The notes under the pieces: generated by a model
The model's database searches: none
What the model was told of the DNA's origin: nothing
What the model saw: the letters and a program-made list of their open reading frames with translations, nothing else
Assembly: GCF_003628125.1 (NCBI RefSeq)
Contig: NZ_RBZU01000003.1
Location: forward strand, 186,001-250,000
Length of the DNA: 64,000 nucleotides
Reading direction: 5' to 3'
Source: Pararobbsia silviterrae
GTDB taxonomy: Bacteria; Pseudomonadota; Gammaproteobacteria; Burkholderiales; Burkholderiaceae
Program-made: the position numbers and the translations under genes
Shown: positions 10,565 through 20,842 of the stretch, one piece after another
Layout of the letters: the number at the start of each line of letters is the position of its first letter
How positions within the stretch are numbered: position 1 is the first letter of the stretch

Positions 10565-12469
10565 TCAAGCGACGAGCTTCGCGACGCTGCTCTTGTCGCC
10601 CGTCTCGCTGGCAAAGAAACGCTGACGGATCGACGCGGCAATGCCGTTCGCGTCGAGACCGCAGGCCGACAACAGCTTCGCGGGATCGCCGTGATCGATG
10701 AACGTGTCGGGCAAGCCCAACTGAAGCACCGGGCGATTCAAGCCACTCTCGAGCAGGCTTTCGACGCACGCGCTGCCCGCTCCGCCCATCACGCAGCCTT
10801 CCTCGACGGTCACGAGCACATCGTGCGTCGCCGCGAGTTCGCGGATCAGCGCATGATCGATCGGCTTGACGAAGCGCATGTTCGCGACGGTCGCATCCAG
10901 GGCGTGACCGGCCTCGATACTCGGCGCGACCATCGTGCCGAACGCGAGAATCGCGATCCGGTGACCGGCCGGCTTGGCCGACTCGCGCACGACGACACCC
11001 TTGCCGACGGGCAGCGCCGCAAGATGCTTGACCGTCTCGACGCCCGTCCCCGCGCCGCGCGGATAACGCACCGCCGTCGGCCCCTCGATCGACAAGCCCG
11101 TATGCAGCATCTGGCGGCATTCGTTTTCATCGGCCGGCGCCATGACGGTCATGTTCGGGACGCAGCGCAGATAGGCGATGTCGTAGACGCCCGCGTGCGT
11201 CGCGCCATCCGCGCCGACGAGGCCCGCGCGGTCGATCGCGAACAGCACCGGCAGATTCTGCAGCGCGACGTCGTGAATCAGCTGGTCATACCCGCGCTGG
11301 AGGAACGTCGAATAGATCGCGACGACGGGCTTGAGCCCCTCGGTCGCGAGGCCGCCCGCGAACGTTACGGCATGCTGTTCGGCGATGCCGACGTCGAAAT
11401 AGCGCTCGGGATAGCGCTGCTCGAATTCGACCATTCCCGAGCCTTCGCGCATCGCGGGCGTGATGCCCACCACGCGCGGATCAAGCTCGGCCGCATCGCA
11501 GAGCCATTCGCCGAAGACCTGCGTGTACGTCTTGCGGCCCGGCTTCGACGGCTTGATCCCTTCGACGGGATTGAACTTGCTCGCGCCGTGGTAAAGCACG
11601 GGGTCGGCTTCCGCAAGCTTGTAGCCCTGCCCCTTCTTCGTGACCACGTGCAGGAACTGGGGCCCCTTGAGTTCCTTGATGTTCTGCAGCGTCGGGATCA
11701 ACGATTCGAGATCGTGGCCGTCGATCGGCCCGATGTAGTTGAAGCCGAATTCCTCGAACATCGTCGCCGGCACGACCATGCCCTTCGCGTGCTCCTCGAT
11801 ACGGCGCGCGAGTTCGAGCACGGGCGGCGCGACGCTCAACACGCGCTCGACGCCCTTCTTCGCGGCCGCGTAGAAGCGGCCCGACATGAGTCGCGCGAGG
11901 TAGCGGTTCAGCGCGCCGACCGGCGGCGAGATCGACATATCGTTGTCGTTGAGCACGACGAGCAGCGGCAGATCGTCGGCGACACCGCCGTTGTTCAGCG
12001 CCTCGAACGCCATGCCCGCGGTCATCGCGCCGTCGCCGATCACGGCGATCGAAAAGCGCGATTCGCCCTTGATCTTCGACGCATGCGCCATGCCGAGCGC
12101 GGCCGAGATCGACGTGCTCGAGTGCGCCGTGCCGAACGTGTCGAACTGCGACTCGTCGCGACGCGGAAAGCCCGAAATGCCGCCGGCCTGACGCAGCGTA
12201 TGCATGCGCTCGCGACGGCCCGTCAGGATCTTGTGCGGGTAGGTCTGATGACCGACGTCCCAGACGATCCGATCGTTGGGCGTGTCGAACACATAGTGGA
12301 GGGCGATCGTGAGCTCGACCGTGCCGAGATTCGACGACAGGTGCCCGCCGGTTTGTGCCACGCTTTCGAGCAGGAAAGCGCGCAGTTCTTCGGCGAGCGG
12401 CGTCAGGTCACGGCGGTCCAGCTTTCGCAGTGCGACGGGGTCGTCGATGGTTTTGAGCAAGTCGTACAT
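10565..12469 (-). CDS. dxs: 1-deoxy-D-xylulose-5-phosphate synthase
   Basis: First enzyme of the MEP isoprenoid pathway: condenses pyruvate and glyceraldehyde 3-phosphate, thiamine diphosphate dependent. The 634-aa length is standard. Visible motifs are the catalytic His region ([20 protein letters not shown], about 41-60), the ThDP motif starting [16 protein letters not shown] (about 149), and the transketolase-like second domain ([15 protein letters not shown]). It is the last gene of xseB-ispA-dxs, with about 47 bp to ispA. Confidence 0.96.
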   Translation of the reverse strand: MYDLLKTIDDPVALRKLDRRDLTPLAEELRAFLLESVAQTGGHLSSNLGTVELTIALHYVFDTPNDRIVWDVGHQTYPHKILTGRRERMHTLRQAGGISGFPRRDESQFDTFGTAHSSTSISAALGMAHASKIKGESRFSIAVIGDGAMTAGMAFEALNNGGVADDLPLLVVLNDNDMSISPPVGALNRYLARLMSGRFYAAAKKGVERVLSVAPPVLELARRIEEHAKGMVVPATMFEEFGFNYIGPIDGHDLESLIPTLQNIKELKGPQFLHVVTKKGQGYKLAEADPVLYHGASKFNPVEGIKPSKPGRKTYTQVFGEWLCDAAELDPRVVGITPAMREGSGMVEFEQRYPERYFDVGIAEQHAVTFAGGLATEGLKPVVAIYSTFLQRGYDQLIHDVALQNLPVLFAIDRAGLVGADGATHAGVYDIAYLRCVPNMTVMAPADENECRQMLHTGLSIEGPTAVRYPRGAGTGVETVKHLAALPVGKGVVVRESAKPAGHRIAILAFGTMVAPSIEAGHALDATVANMRFVKPIDHALIRELAATHDVLVTVEEGCVMGGAGSACVESLLESGLNRPVLQLGLPDTFIDHGDPAKLLSACGLDANGIAASIRQRFFASETGDKSSVAKLVA

Positions 12470-12516
12470 CGTTGTTCGCTTCCAGGAATCTTCGGCGGTC
12501 CAAGACCGTCTGGCTT

Positions 12517-13488
12517 TTAGTTCGCGCGTTCGACCACGAGGTCGGCAAGCTGCGCGAGCCGTTCGGCGCGTTCGCCGAACGGAGCCAGCGCCGCGTGCGC
12601 GTCGGCCTGCAACTGACGCGCGAGCGCGCGCGCCTCGTCGAGTCCGAGCAGCGATACGTAGGTCGGTTTGTTGTCCTTCTCGTCCTTGCCGGCCGTCTTG
12701 CCGAGCGTCGCCGAATCGGCCGTCACGTCGAGAATGTCGTCGACGACCTGAAACGCGAGACCGACCGCCGCGCTATATCGCTCGATACCGGCCGCGAGCG
12801 TCCGTGCATCGACCTGATCGGCCACGGCCGCGCCGCCCGCGTCTCCGTCTGTTTTGCCGATCGACGCCGCCGCCGCGCCTGCATCGAGGCTTTCGGGCGC
12901 ATCGTCGCCGCACAGAGCGCCCATGCGGACCGCGGCGCGCAGCAGCGCGCCCGTCTTCATCCGATGCATCTTTTCGAGCGACACGCGGTCGAGCGCGACG
13001 CCGACGCTCGCGAGATCGATCGCCTGCCCGCCGGCCATGCCGAGCGAGCCGCTCGCAAGCGCGAGCTCGCGCAGCAGCGCGGCCTTGCGCGCCGCGGCGA
13101 CGGGCGCTTCGCTGAGCGCGATAAAGGCCTGCGATTGCAACGCGTCGCCGACGAGCAACGCCGTGGCTTCGTCATATTGGACGTGGACGGTCGGCTTGCC
13201 GCGGCGCATCGAGTCATCGTCCATCGCGGGCATGTCGTCGTGCACGAGCGAATAGACGTGGATCATCTCGATCGCCGCCGCCGCGGCGTCGAGCGCCTGC
13301 GGCGACGCGCCCGTCAGCAGCCCGGCCGCGTGCACGAGCAGCGGCCGCACGCGTTTGCCGCCGCCGAGCGTCGTGTACCGCATCGCGTCATGCAGACGCC
13401 GGGGCTCGATCTCGGCCGACGGCAAGCGCGCGTCGAGCGCGGCCTCGGTCCGCGCGAGCACCGCGCGAGTCCATTCGTTGAAATTCAT
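12517..13488 (-). CDS. ispA: Polyprenyl (farnesyl) diphosphate synthase IspA
   Basis: Chain-elongating prenyltransferase making farnesyl diphosphate from IPP and DMAPP. Both Asp-rich motifs are present: DDMPAMDDD (about residue 91) and DDILD (about 230), with [10 protein letters not shown] at the N-terminus. The 323-aa protein exceeds the usual ~295; the extra length is an Ala/Asp/Gly-rich loop between the two motifs ([20 protein letters not shown]). Its start overlaps the xseB stop by 4 bp (ATGA), indicating translational coupling. Confidence 0.94.
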   Translation of the reverse strand: MNFNEWTRAVLARTEAALDARLPSAEIEPRRLHDAMRYTTLGGGKRVRPLLVHAAGLLTGASPQALDAAAAAIEMIHVYSLVHDDMPAMDDDSMRRGKPTVHVQYDEATALLVGDALQSQAFIALSEAPVAAARKAALLRELALASGSLGMAGGQAIDLASVGVALDRVSLEKMHRMKTGALLRAAVRMGALCGDDAPESLDAGAAAASIGKTDGDAGGAAVADQVDARTLAAGIERYSAAVGLAFQVVDDILDVTADSATLGKTAGKDEKDNKPTYVSLLGLDEARALARQLQADAHAALAPFGERAERLAQLADLVVERAN

Positions 13489-13790
13489 GCATCGTCCTCA
13501 TCGGTCGCCAAGGGTTTGAGGACTTCGCCATCGAGAACCCGCACCTGCTGCTCGACCTTCTCCAGTTGTTGCTGGCAGAACGAGACCAGTTGCGAGCCGC
13601 GGCGGTAGGCGCTCAATGAATCCTCGAGCGACAGCGCACCGCCTTCCATTTGCGCGACGAGCGTCTCGAGTTCGGCCACAGCCGCCTCGTAGCTCACCGG
13701 CTGTTCGCCGGTCGTGGGGGTCGCGGCCGAAGCGCCGATGCCCGTGCCGGCGGGCGCTTCGGATCGATTCGGGGTAGCGGTGTTCGCCAT
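13485..13790 (-). CDS. xseB: Exodeoxyribonuclease VII small subunit
   Basis: Small subunit of ExoVII, which degrades single-stranded DNA with the XseA large subunit. The core pattern SYEAAVAELETLVAQMEGG, then LSLEDSLSAYRRGSQL and a final coiled segment, is clear. The open frame runs 32 codons upstream, but the ATG at 13790 gives a normal 101-aa product. First gene of the xseB-ispA-dxs operon, overlapping ispA by 4 bp. Confidence 0.92.
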   Translation of the reverse strand: MANTATPNRSEAPAGTGIGASAATPTTGEQPVSYEAAVAELETLVAQMEGGALSLEDSLSAYRRGSQLVSFCQQQLEKVEQQVRVLDGEVLKPLATDEDDA

Positions 13791-13958
13791 GTTAGTTAGT
13801 GAGATTACGGCCAAGTCCGTCATTCTACGGTAAAACAGCGCGGTTCCGCCCCACGGACCCTGCCCGGTCGACCGACGTGCGGGCATTTTCCCGACGAAAT
13901 CAGGGACTTAACTCAAACTGAATACCTAAACAATCCCCCCAAACGAGCCCGCGCAGGT

Positions 13959-13964
13959 ATAATC
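13959..13964 (+). promoter_or_regulatory. Probable -10 box for the Rieske oxygenase gene
   Basis: A perfect TATAAT lies 69 bp before the start codon in the divergent spacer between xseB and the Rieske gene. No consensus -35 is apparent. Confidence 0.5.
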
Positions 13965-14032
13965 GCCGGTTTCCCCAAATCGAGTATTCGATGGTTGGGT
14001 TGTTCACTGCTTTCGCGCATTTGGGAGTGGGA

Positions 14033-15148
14033 ATGTCCAATCTGAGCACTGCTGTTCAGCTTAAGTCCATTCAGAGCCAGTTGCCGGTCACGGCATATTT
14101 CGATCCCGCCCTGCTTGACCAGGAGATCGAAACGTTGTTCAAGCGCGGACCGCGCTATATCGGTCACGAATTGATGGTGCCGGAAGCCGGCGACTACTAC
14201 GCACTGCCCAGCGAGGCCGAAGGGCGCGTACTCGTTCGCAATGCGGACTCCATCGAACTGCTGTCCAATGTGTGCCGCCATCGTCAGGCGATCATGCTCA
14301 ACGGGCGCGGCCATACGCAGAACATCGTGTGTCCGCTGCACCGCTGGACGTACGACCTCGAAGGTCAGTTGCTCGGCGCGCCGCACTTTCCCGACAATCC
14401 GTGCCTCGATCTCGGACGCACGCGTCTGCAGAACTGGCAAGGCTTGCTGTTCGAGCAATCGGGCCGCAACGTCGCGCGCGATCTCGCGAATCTCGGGACG
14501 CGCCATCACTTCGACTTTTCGGACTTCCGGTTCGATCACGCCGAAGTGCATGACTGCGACTACAACTGGAAGACGTTCATCGAGGTCTACCTCGAGGACT
14601 ATCACGTCGTGCCCTTCCATCCGGGCCTCGGCAGCTTCGTCTCGTGCGACGATCTGCGCTGGGAGTTCGGCGACTGGTACAGCGTGCAGACCGTGGGCGT
14701 GCACCAGGATCTCGCGAAGCCCGGCAGCCCGACCTACCGGAAATGGCACGACGCCGTGCTCAAGTTCCGCGAGGGCACGCCGCCCGAGTTCGGGGCGATC
14801 TGGATGGTGTATTACCCGGGCCTCATGATCGAGTGGTATCCGCATGTGCTCGTCGTGTCGTGGCTGATCCCGCGCGGACCGCAGAAGACGACGAATATCG
14901 TCGAGTTCTACTACCCCGAGGAAATCGCGCTGTTCGAGCGCGAGTTCGTCGAGGCCGAACGCGCCGCGTATATGGAAACCGCGCGCGAGGACGACGAGAT
15001 CGCCGAGCGCATGGATGCGGGCCGTCACGCGCTGATGATGCGCGGCGAGTCGCAGGTCGGTCCGTACCAGAGCCCGATGGAAGACGGCATGCAGCACTTC
15101 CACGAGTTCTACCGCCGCGAGATGGAGGCGGCCGGCGCCGCAATCTGA
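14033..15148 (+). CDS. Aromatic ring-hydroxylating dioxygenase alpha subunit (Rieske type)
   Basis: A Rieske non-haem iron oxygenase of 371 aa. The [2Fe-2S] site is CRHR...CPLHRW (about residues 80-105). The catalytic domain has the iron-ligand pattern with a YLEDYHVVPFHPGL stretch near residue 185. No ferredoxin or reductase partner is next to it, so the substrate cannot be inferred. ATG at 14033 is preceded by GGGAGTGGG; an upstream in-frame ATG at 13991 lacks this support. Divergent from xseB-ispA-dxs. Confidence 0.9.
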   Translation: MSNLSTAVQLKSIQSQLPVTAYFDPALLDQEIETLFKRGPRYIGHELMVPEAGDYYALPSEAEGRVLVRNADSIELLSNVCRHRQAIMLNGRGHTQNIVCPLHRWTYDLEGQLLGAPHFPDNPCLDLGRTRLQNWQGLLFEQSGRNVARDLANLGTRHHFDFSDFRFDHAEVHDCDYNWKTFIEVYLEDYHVVPFHPGLGSFVSCDDLRWEFGDWYSVQTVGVHQDLAKPGSPTYRKWHDAVLKFREGTPPEFGAIWMVYYPGLMIEWYPHVLVVSWLIPRGPQKTTNIVEFYYPEEIALFEREFVEAERAAYMETAREDDEIAERMDAGRHALMMRGESQVGPYQSPMEDGMQHFHEFYRREMEAAGAAI

Positions 15149-15189
15149 GGCGTGATCGGGCGCCCCGCGCGCCGTCATCGAACGTGCGA

Positions 15190-15217
15190 AAGGACTGTCC
15201 TCGGACAGTCCTTTTTT
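15190..15217 (+). terminator. Intrinsic terminator after the Rieske oxygenase gene
   Basis: An 11-bp stem (AAGGACTGTCC / GGACAGTCCTT, with a short TC loop) followed by a run of T, about 40 bp past the stop codon. Confidence 0.9.
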
Positions 15218-15403
15218 CATCTCGCGCCGGTTCGTCCGACCGACGCGCACGCACGCGGCGCGCGCCGTCGATCCCAAGCTGTGACATCATCACCGAACCG
15301 GCCGCCGCATCGCAGGCGCAGAAACGTCGGCGCCTCGTCGCCCCACCGCGCCCCACCGCCCCGATACGCGCCAACCCCACACAAGGTCGCCATAGAGGTC
15401 GCC

Positions 15404-16273
15404 ATGTCGCACTCGCATTTCACCACCCTGATTTCCGCGTCCAATCTCGCCGAGCGGCTCGCCGCCGCGCCCGACTCGGTCTATCTCGCCGACTGCCGGT
15501 TCGATCTCGCGGACACGGCCGCCGGCGAACGCGCCTTTGCGGCGGGCCATCTGCCCGGCGCCCGCTATTTCCATCTCGACACCGATCTATCGGGCCCGAA
15601 GAGCGGCAAGAACGGACGTCACCCGCTGCCCGACCGCCACGCGCTCGCGCGGCACTTCGGCGATCGCGGCATGACCAACGACGTCCAGATCGTCGCCTAC
15701 GACGCGCACGGCGGCATGTACGCGGCCCGCCTCTGGTGGCTGCTGCGCTGGCTCGGCCACGACTCGGCCGCGGTGCTCGACGGCGGCCTCGACGCGTGGA
15801 CGCGGGCCGGTCTCGCGCTGTCGACCGACGTGCCCGCCGAGACCGCGCGTGCGTTCTCGCATCGCGCGCCGCTGGCCGTCACGATCGACGTCACGGGCAT
15901 CGAGCGCAATCTGAGCACGCACGAACACCTCGTCGTCGATGCGCGCGCGGCCGATCGGTATCGCGGCGAAAACGAGACGATCGACCGCGTCGGTGGACAT
16001 ATCCCGGGCGCGCGGAACCGGCCGTTCAAGGACAATCTGCAAAGCGACGGCCGCTTCAAGCCCGCTCACACGCTGCGAGACGAATTCCACGACGTCCTCG
16101 GCACGGGTTCGCCCGAGCGCGCGGTCATGCAATGCGGATCGGGTGTCACGGCGTGTCATAACCTGCTCGCGATGGAAGTCGCGGGGCTGCACGGCGCCGC
16201 GCTCTATGGCGGTTCGTGGAGCGAGTGGTCGGCCGAGACGACGCGCCCCGTCGCGACGGGGCCGAATCCCTGA
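15404..16273 (+). CDS. Thiosulfate/3-mercaptopyruvate sulfurtransferase
   Basis: A two-domain rhodanese-type enzyme (289 aa) that moves sulfane sulfur from thiosulfate or 3-mercaptopyruvate to a thiophilic acceptor. Domain 1 has the DCRFDL and GHLPGARYFHLD motifs. Domain 2 carries the catalytic Cys in the loop CGSGVTA (about residue 245). CGSGVTA is closer to mercaptopyruvate sulfurtransferases than to CRKGVT-type rhodaneses. The frame stays open upstream to 15152, but MSHSHFTTLIS is the first credible N-terminus. Confidence 0.9.
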   Translation: MSHSHFTTLISASNLAERLAAAPDSVYLADCRFDLADTAAGERAFAAGHLPGARYFHLDTDLSGPKSGKNGRHPLPDRHALARHFGDRGMTNDVQIVAYDAHGGMYAARLWWLLRWLGHDSAAVLDGGLDAWTRAGLALSTDVPAETARAFSHRAPLAVTIDVTGIERNLSTHEHLVVDARAADRYRGENETIDRVGGHIPGARNRPFKDNLQSDGRFKPAHTLRDEFHDVLGTGSPERAVMQCGSGVTACHNLLAMEVAGLHGAALYGGSWSEWSAETTRPVATGPNP

Positions 16274-16376
16274 GCGGCGCCGCGGCATCGCATCCGGTAC
16301 GCAGGTTCAGACCACGCGGTGCACACGCGCATCGGACGATGCGCATGCCACGTCTTCGGATCGCGACGCACGCGTG

Positions 16377-16439
16377 CGACCGCACGGGGTGACCGTACGG
16401 GGCGACCGCAAGGGACCACCGCGGGGAACTACCGCGGGG
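16377..16439. repeat. Degenerate 12-13-bp array ending at the ndh stop codon
   Basis: Five units of 12 or 13 bp (consensus CGACCGCACGGGG), for example TGACCGTACGGGG and AACTACCGCGGGG, end two bases before the complement of the ndh stop codon (16442-16444). The copies are diverged from each other. Confidence 0.65.
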
Positions 16440-16441
16440 AC

Positions 16442-17908
16442 TCAGTGCAGTTTCACGCGCGGCATCGTCGAACGACGCAGCCAATGCGCGATCGCGTCGA
16501 GCATCATGCGCGGATAGCCGTGCAAGGCGGCGATATGCAGGCGGTATAACGACATGTACATGAAGCGCGCGAACAAGCCTTCGACGAACATGCTGCCGCC
16601 GATCAGCCCGCCCATCAGACTGCCGACCGCGCTGAAGCGTCCGAGCGAGACGAGCGAGCCCAGATCGCGGTACTCGAAGGCGCCGAGCGGCTTGCCGTCC
16701 ATCTGACGCAACAGCGCCTCGAACAGAAAACTCGCCTGCTGATGCGCGGCTTGCGCGCGCGGCGGCACGCGCCGCTCGGACGTGCCCCACGCGCAGCTCG
16801 CGCAGTCGCCCAACGCGAACACCGCGTCGTCGGTCTCGGTCTGCAGCGTCGGACGCACGAGCACCTGCCCGAGCCGGTTCGTCGCGAGCCCATCGAGTTG
16901 CGCGAGCATCGGCGATGCCTTGATGCCGGCCGCCCACACGACGAGATCGGCCGGCACATGGAGGCCGCCGGCAAGCTGCAGTCCGTCGGCGACAACGGCT
17001 TCGACGCGCGCGTCGAGCATCACGCTCACACCGAGCCCGGTCAGCAGCTTGCGCGTTTCCTCGGACAAGCGCTCCGACAACGCCGGCAACAGACGCGGCC
17101 CCGCCTCGACCAGGGTGATCGACAAATCGTGCCGCGGATCGATATCGTGGAGCCCGTACGCGGCGAGCACCTGCGCGGTATTGCGCAATTCGGCCGACAG
17201 CTCGACCCCGGTCGCGCCGCCGCCGACGATCGCGACGCGCACTTCGGCGCTACGCGGCGAGGCATCCGAGGCGCGCGCCGCGCCGGCGGCTGCCGAGGCG
17301 CCCGCGCGTGCGTCCGGTTCGGCGCGAACGTCCGCGCGCGTCGGCGCCGAATCGGCGCCGGTATCGTCTTCCCAGCCGGCGTCGCCGTCGCCCGACGGCA
17401 CGCGCTCCTGACTCGCATGCCAATGCCGCGCGCGCAGGCACAACGCGACGAGTCGACGCCGGAAGCGCTCGGCTTGCGCAACGGTATCCAGCGCGATGGC
17501 ATATTGATCGGCGCCGGGCACGCCGAAGAAATGGGTCGTACTGCCGACGGCGAGCACGAGCGTGTCGTACGGAATCTCCCGCACGGGGAGCAATAGCGTG
17601 CCGTCCTCGTCGCGCAACTCGCCGATACGAACAACCCGACGCGCGCGATCGAGGCCCGTGAGTTCGCCCTGCTGGAATTCGAAGCCATGCCAGCGCGCTT
17701 GCGCCGCGTATTCGAGCTGATGCGTGAACGGATCCATGCTGCCCGCCGCGACTTCGTGCAGCAACGGCTTCCAGACATGCGTCGGATACCGGTCGACCAG
17801 CACGACTTCCGCCTGCGGCACGCGCCTGCGCGACCCGAGACGGTCACCGAGCCGCGTGACCAGTTCCAGACCGCCCGCTCCGCCGCCCACCACCACGATT
17901 CGCTGCAT
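16442..17908 (-). CDS. ndh: Type II NADH dehydrogenase (NAD(P)/FAD-dependent)
   Basis: Non-proton-pumping NADH:quinone oxidoreductase, probably membrane-associated through its C-terminus. The N-terminal FAD site (VVVGGGAGGLELVTRLG) and a second NADH site (VAIVGGGATGVELSAEL) are both intact, as is a late ALGDCASC motif before the amphipathic C-terminal tail. Between the two halves (about residues 165-215) lies an Ala/Asp/Ser-rich low-complexity insert not usual for the family. ATG at 17908 is preceded by GGAGGGA at good spacing; 13 more codons upstream are open but unsupported. 488 aa. Confidence 0.9.
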   Translation of the reverse strand: MQRIVVVGGGAGGLELVTRLGDRLGSRRRVPQAEVVLVDRYPTHVWKPLLHEVAAGSMDPFTHQLEYAAQARWHGFEFQQGELTGLDRARRVVRIGELRDEDGTLLLPVREIPYDTLVLAVGSTTHFFGVPGADQYAIALDTVAQAERFRRRLVALCLRARHWHASQERVPSGDGDAGWEDDTGADSAPTRADVRAEPDARAGASAAAGAARASDASPRSAEVRVAIVGGGATGVELSAELRNTAQVLAAYGLHDIDPRHDLSITLVEAGPRLLPALSERLSEETRKLLTGLGVSVMLDARVEAVVADGLQLAGGLHVPADLVVWAAGIKASPMLAQLDGLATNRLGQVLVRPTLQTETDDAVFALGDCASCAWGTSERRVPPRAQAAHQQASFLFEALLRQMDGKPLGAFEYRDLGSLVSLGRFSAVGSLMGGLIGGSMFVEGLFARFMYMSLYRLHIAALHGYPRMMLDAIAHWLRRSTMPRVKLH

Positions 17909-18043
17909 GGCTATCCCTCCGTATGACCGAGACGAGATCCGCTCCATCGCGCCGGCGCTGCAGCGGCAGCCCTGCGTGCCCGCAACGCGTACGTCCGAGG
18001 CGCGCCGGACATCGTATCGCGCGCCTTGCGAGGCTGCGCGACG

Positions 18044-20842
18044 TCAGTGCGCTTCTTCCCAGTTCATGCCCGAGCCGAGCTCGGCCACGAGCGGCACCTT
18101 GAGTTCGGCCACGCCGCACATGAGTTCGGGCAGTTTGACGCGCACCTCCTCGAACTCGGCGTCGGGCACTTCGAGCACGAGTTCGTCATGGACCTGCATG
18201 ATCATCAGACTGCGCCGCTGCGCGGTCGTCAGCCAGTCCTGCACGGCAATCATCGAGAGCTTGATCAGATCGGCGGCCGTGCCCTGCATCGGCGCATTGA
18301 TCGCCGCGCGTTCGGCGGCCTGCCGGCGCGGACCGTTGCCGCCGTTGATCTCGGGCAGCCAGAGCCGGCGGCCGAACACGGTCTCGACATAGCCGTACTC
18401 GCGCGCGTTCTGACGCGTTTCTTCCATATACGCGGCGACGCCCGGATAACGCGCGAAATAGCGATCGATATAGAGCTTCGCCGCGTCGCGCGCGATGCCG
18501 AGATTCGACGCGAGTCCGAACGCGCTCATGCCGTAGATCAAGCCGAAATTGATCGTCTTCGCGACGCGCCGCTGGTCAGCGCTGACCTCGAGCGGCGTCA
18601 CGCCGAAGATCTCGGCCGCCGTCGCGCGATGGATATCCTCGCCAGCCGCGAACGCGCGCAGCAGATTCGCGTCGCCCGAGATATGCGCCATGATCCGCAG
18701 CTCGATCTGCGAATAGTCGGCCGATACGATACGGCTTCCGGGCGGCGCGACGAAGGCCTCGCGAATCCGGCGTCCTTCCTGCGTGCGCACGGGAATGTTC
18801 TGCAGATTCGGATCGTTCGACGCGAGCCGGCCCGTGACCGCGACAGCCTGCGCATAGTTCGTATGCACACGGCCCGTCGCGGCATTGATCATGCGCGGCA
18901 GCTTGTCCGTGTACGTCGACTTGAGTTTCGACAGGCCGCGGTAATCGAGCAGCAGCTTGGGCAGCGGATAGTCTTCGGCGAGCTTCTGAAGCACCTCTTC
19001 ATCGGTCGACGGCGAACCGCTCGGCGTCTTCTTGACGACGGGCAGCTTGAGCTTCTCGAAGAAAATCTCGCCGATCTGCTTCGGCGAGTTCAGGTTGAAT
19101 TCGCCTTCCGCGAGTTCGAACGCCTGCTTCTCGAGATCGATGAGCTTCGCGCCGATCTCGCTGCTCTGCGCTTCGAGCCGCTGCGCGTCGATCAGCACGC
19201 CGTTGCGCTCGATCTGCCAGAGCACGCGCGACACCGGCACCTCGATCGTCGAATAGACGCGCTCGAGTCCGGCGTCCTTCCTGACGAGCGGAAACAGGCA
19301 CTCGTGCAGACGCAGCGTGATATCGGCGTCCTCGGCCGCATACTCGGTCGCGCGTTCGACACTCACTTCATCGAAGCCGATCTGCGACGCGCCCTTGCCG
19401 CAGACGTCCTCGTACTTGATCGTCTTGAGGCCGAGATGGCGCAACGCGAGACCATCCATATCGTGCGAGCGATGCGACTCGACGACATACGATTCGAGCA
19501 TCGTGTCGTGCACGATGCCCGCGAGCCGGATGCCGTGGTTCGCGAGCACATGCGCGTCGTACTTGAGGTTCTGGCCGACTTTCTTCCGCTCGGGATGTTC
19601 GAGCCACGGCTTGAGCCGCGCGAGCACGTCGTCGATCGGCAGTTGGTCGGGCGCGTCGGGGCCCCGATGCGAGAGCGGCAGATACGCGGCCTCGCCCGCC
19701 TTGACCGAGAACGACATGCCGACGAGCCGCGCCTGCATCGGTTCGAGCGACGTCGTCTCCGTATCGAACGCGGTCAGGTCGGCCGCTTCGATTTTCGCGA
19801 GCCATGCGTCGAATGCGTCCCAGGTCTGGATCGCTTCGTACGTCTTGACGATCTCGGACGCGGGCTGCAGATCGAGTTCGGGCGCGAGCGCTTCGGCCGG
19901 CGCGTCGCCGAGTCCGAGACTGCCCTGCGCGCCGTCGGCGCCGTCCTGCTTGCCGTGCGCGGCGGCTTCGGCTTCGCGCAGCCAGGTCTTGAAGCCATGA
20001 CGCCGGTAGACGTCGCGCATCGCGTCGGTCGATTCGGACCGCGTCTCGAGCGAGGCCTCGATCGTCTCGACATGCGGCACGAGATTGCAATCGGTATCGA
20101 CGGTCACGAGGCGGCGCGCGGTCGGCAGGAAGTCAAGCGCGCGACGCAGGTTGTCGCCGACCGCGCCCTTGATCTCGCCCGCGTGCTCGATCACGCCGTC
20201 GAGCGAATCGTAAGCCGTCAACCATTTGACCGCCGTCTTCGGGCCGCACTTGTCGACGCCGGGCACGTTGTCGACGGTATCGCCGATCAACGACAGATAG
20301 TCGATGATGCGATTCGGCGGCACGCCGAACTTCGCGAGCACGCCGGCGGGATCGAGCGTCTCGTTGCTCATCGTGTTGACGAGCTTCACGTGCTCGGTCA
20401 CGAGCTGCGCGAGATCCTTGTCGCCCGTCGAGACAACGACGTTCATGCCGTTCGCTTCGGCGCGCCGCGCGAGCGTGCCGATGACGTCGTCGGCCTCGAC
20501 GCCCTCGACCATCACGAGCGGCCAGCCGAGCGCGCGCACGGCGACGTGGATCGGATCGATCTGACGCGCGAGGTCCTCGGGCATCGACGGCCGGTTCGCC
20601 TTGTACTGATCGTAGATGTCGTCGCGAAACGTCTTTCCTTTAGCGTCGAATATGCACGCGCTATACTCTGCCGCATACTCTTTGCGCAGACGCCGCAGCA
20701 TATTGATCATGCCGTACAGTGCACCCGTGGGTTCGCCTTCCGGGCCGCGCAAGTCCGGCATCGCGTGGTAGGCCCGATATAGATAGCTCGAGCCGTCGAC
20801 CAATAACAGGGTCTTTCCGTCCAGGTTGGGTTGCACAGACAT
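18044..20842 (-). CDS. polA: DNA polymerase I
   Basis: Replication and repair polymerase that removes RNA primers. The 932-aa protein has an N-terminal 5'-3' exonuclease (LLLVDGSSYLYRAYHAM), an intact 3'-5' proofreading domain (FDTETTSLEP), and a family A polymerase domain with motif A (SADYSQIELRIMAHIS) and motif C (VHDELVLEVP). The open frame runs 118 codons further upstream, but the conserved N-terminus MSVQPNLDGKTLLLVDGS sets the start at 20842. That start codon directly touches the divergent LOG gene's start, so the polA promoter must lie inside that gene. Confidence 0.96.
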   Translation of the reverse strand: MSVQPNLDGKTLLLVDGSSYLYRAYHAMPDLRGPEGEPTGALYGMINMLRRLRKEYAAEYSACIFDAKGKTFRDDIYDQYKANRPSMPEDLARQIDPIHVAVRALGWPLVMVEGVEADDVIGTLARRAEANGMNVVVSTGDKDLAQLVTEHVKLVNTMSNETLDPAGVLAKFGVPPNRIIDYLSLIGDTVDNVPGVDKCGPKTAVKWLTAYDSLDGVIEHAGEIKGAVGDNLRRALDFLPTARRLVTVDTDCNLVPHVETIEASLETRSESTDAMRDVYRRHGFKTWLREAEAAAHGKQDGADGAQGSLGLGDAPAEALAPELDLQPASEIVKTYEAIQTWDAFDAWLAKIEAADLTAFDTETTSLEPMQARLVGMSFSVKAGEAAYLPLSHRGPDAPDQLPIDDVLARLKPWLEHPERKKVGQNLKYDAHVLANHGIRLAGIVHDTMLESYVVESHRSHDMDGLALRHLGLKTIKYEDVCGKGASQIGFDEVSVERATEYAAEDADITLRLHECLFPLVRKDAGLERVYSTIEVPVSRVLWQIERNGVLIDAQRLEAQSSEIGAKLIDLEKQAFELAEGEFNLNSPKQIGEIFFEKLKLPVVKKTPSGSPSTDEEVLQKLAEDYPLPKLLLDYRGLSKLKSTYTDKLPRMINAATGRVHTNYAQAVAVTGRLASNDPNLQNIPVRTQEGRRIREAFVAPPGSRIVSADYSQIELRIMAHISGDANLLRAFAAGEDIHRATAAEIFGVTPLEVSADQRRVAKTINFGLIYGMSAFGLASNLGIARDAAKLYIDRYFARYPGVAAYMEETRQNAREYGYVETVFGRRLWLPEINGGNGPRRQAAERAAINAPMQGTAADLIKLSMIAVQDWLTTAQRRSLMIMQVHDELVLEVPDAEFEEVRVKLPELMCGVAELKVPLVAELGSGMNWEEAH

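Noticed and set aside
18026-20782. 918-codon plus frame opposite polA
   Set aside because: Shadow of polA; Arg/Asp-rich with no recognisable domain.
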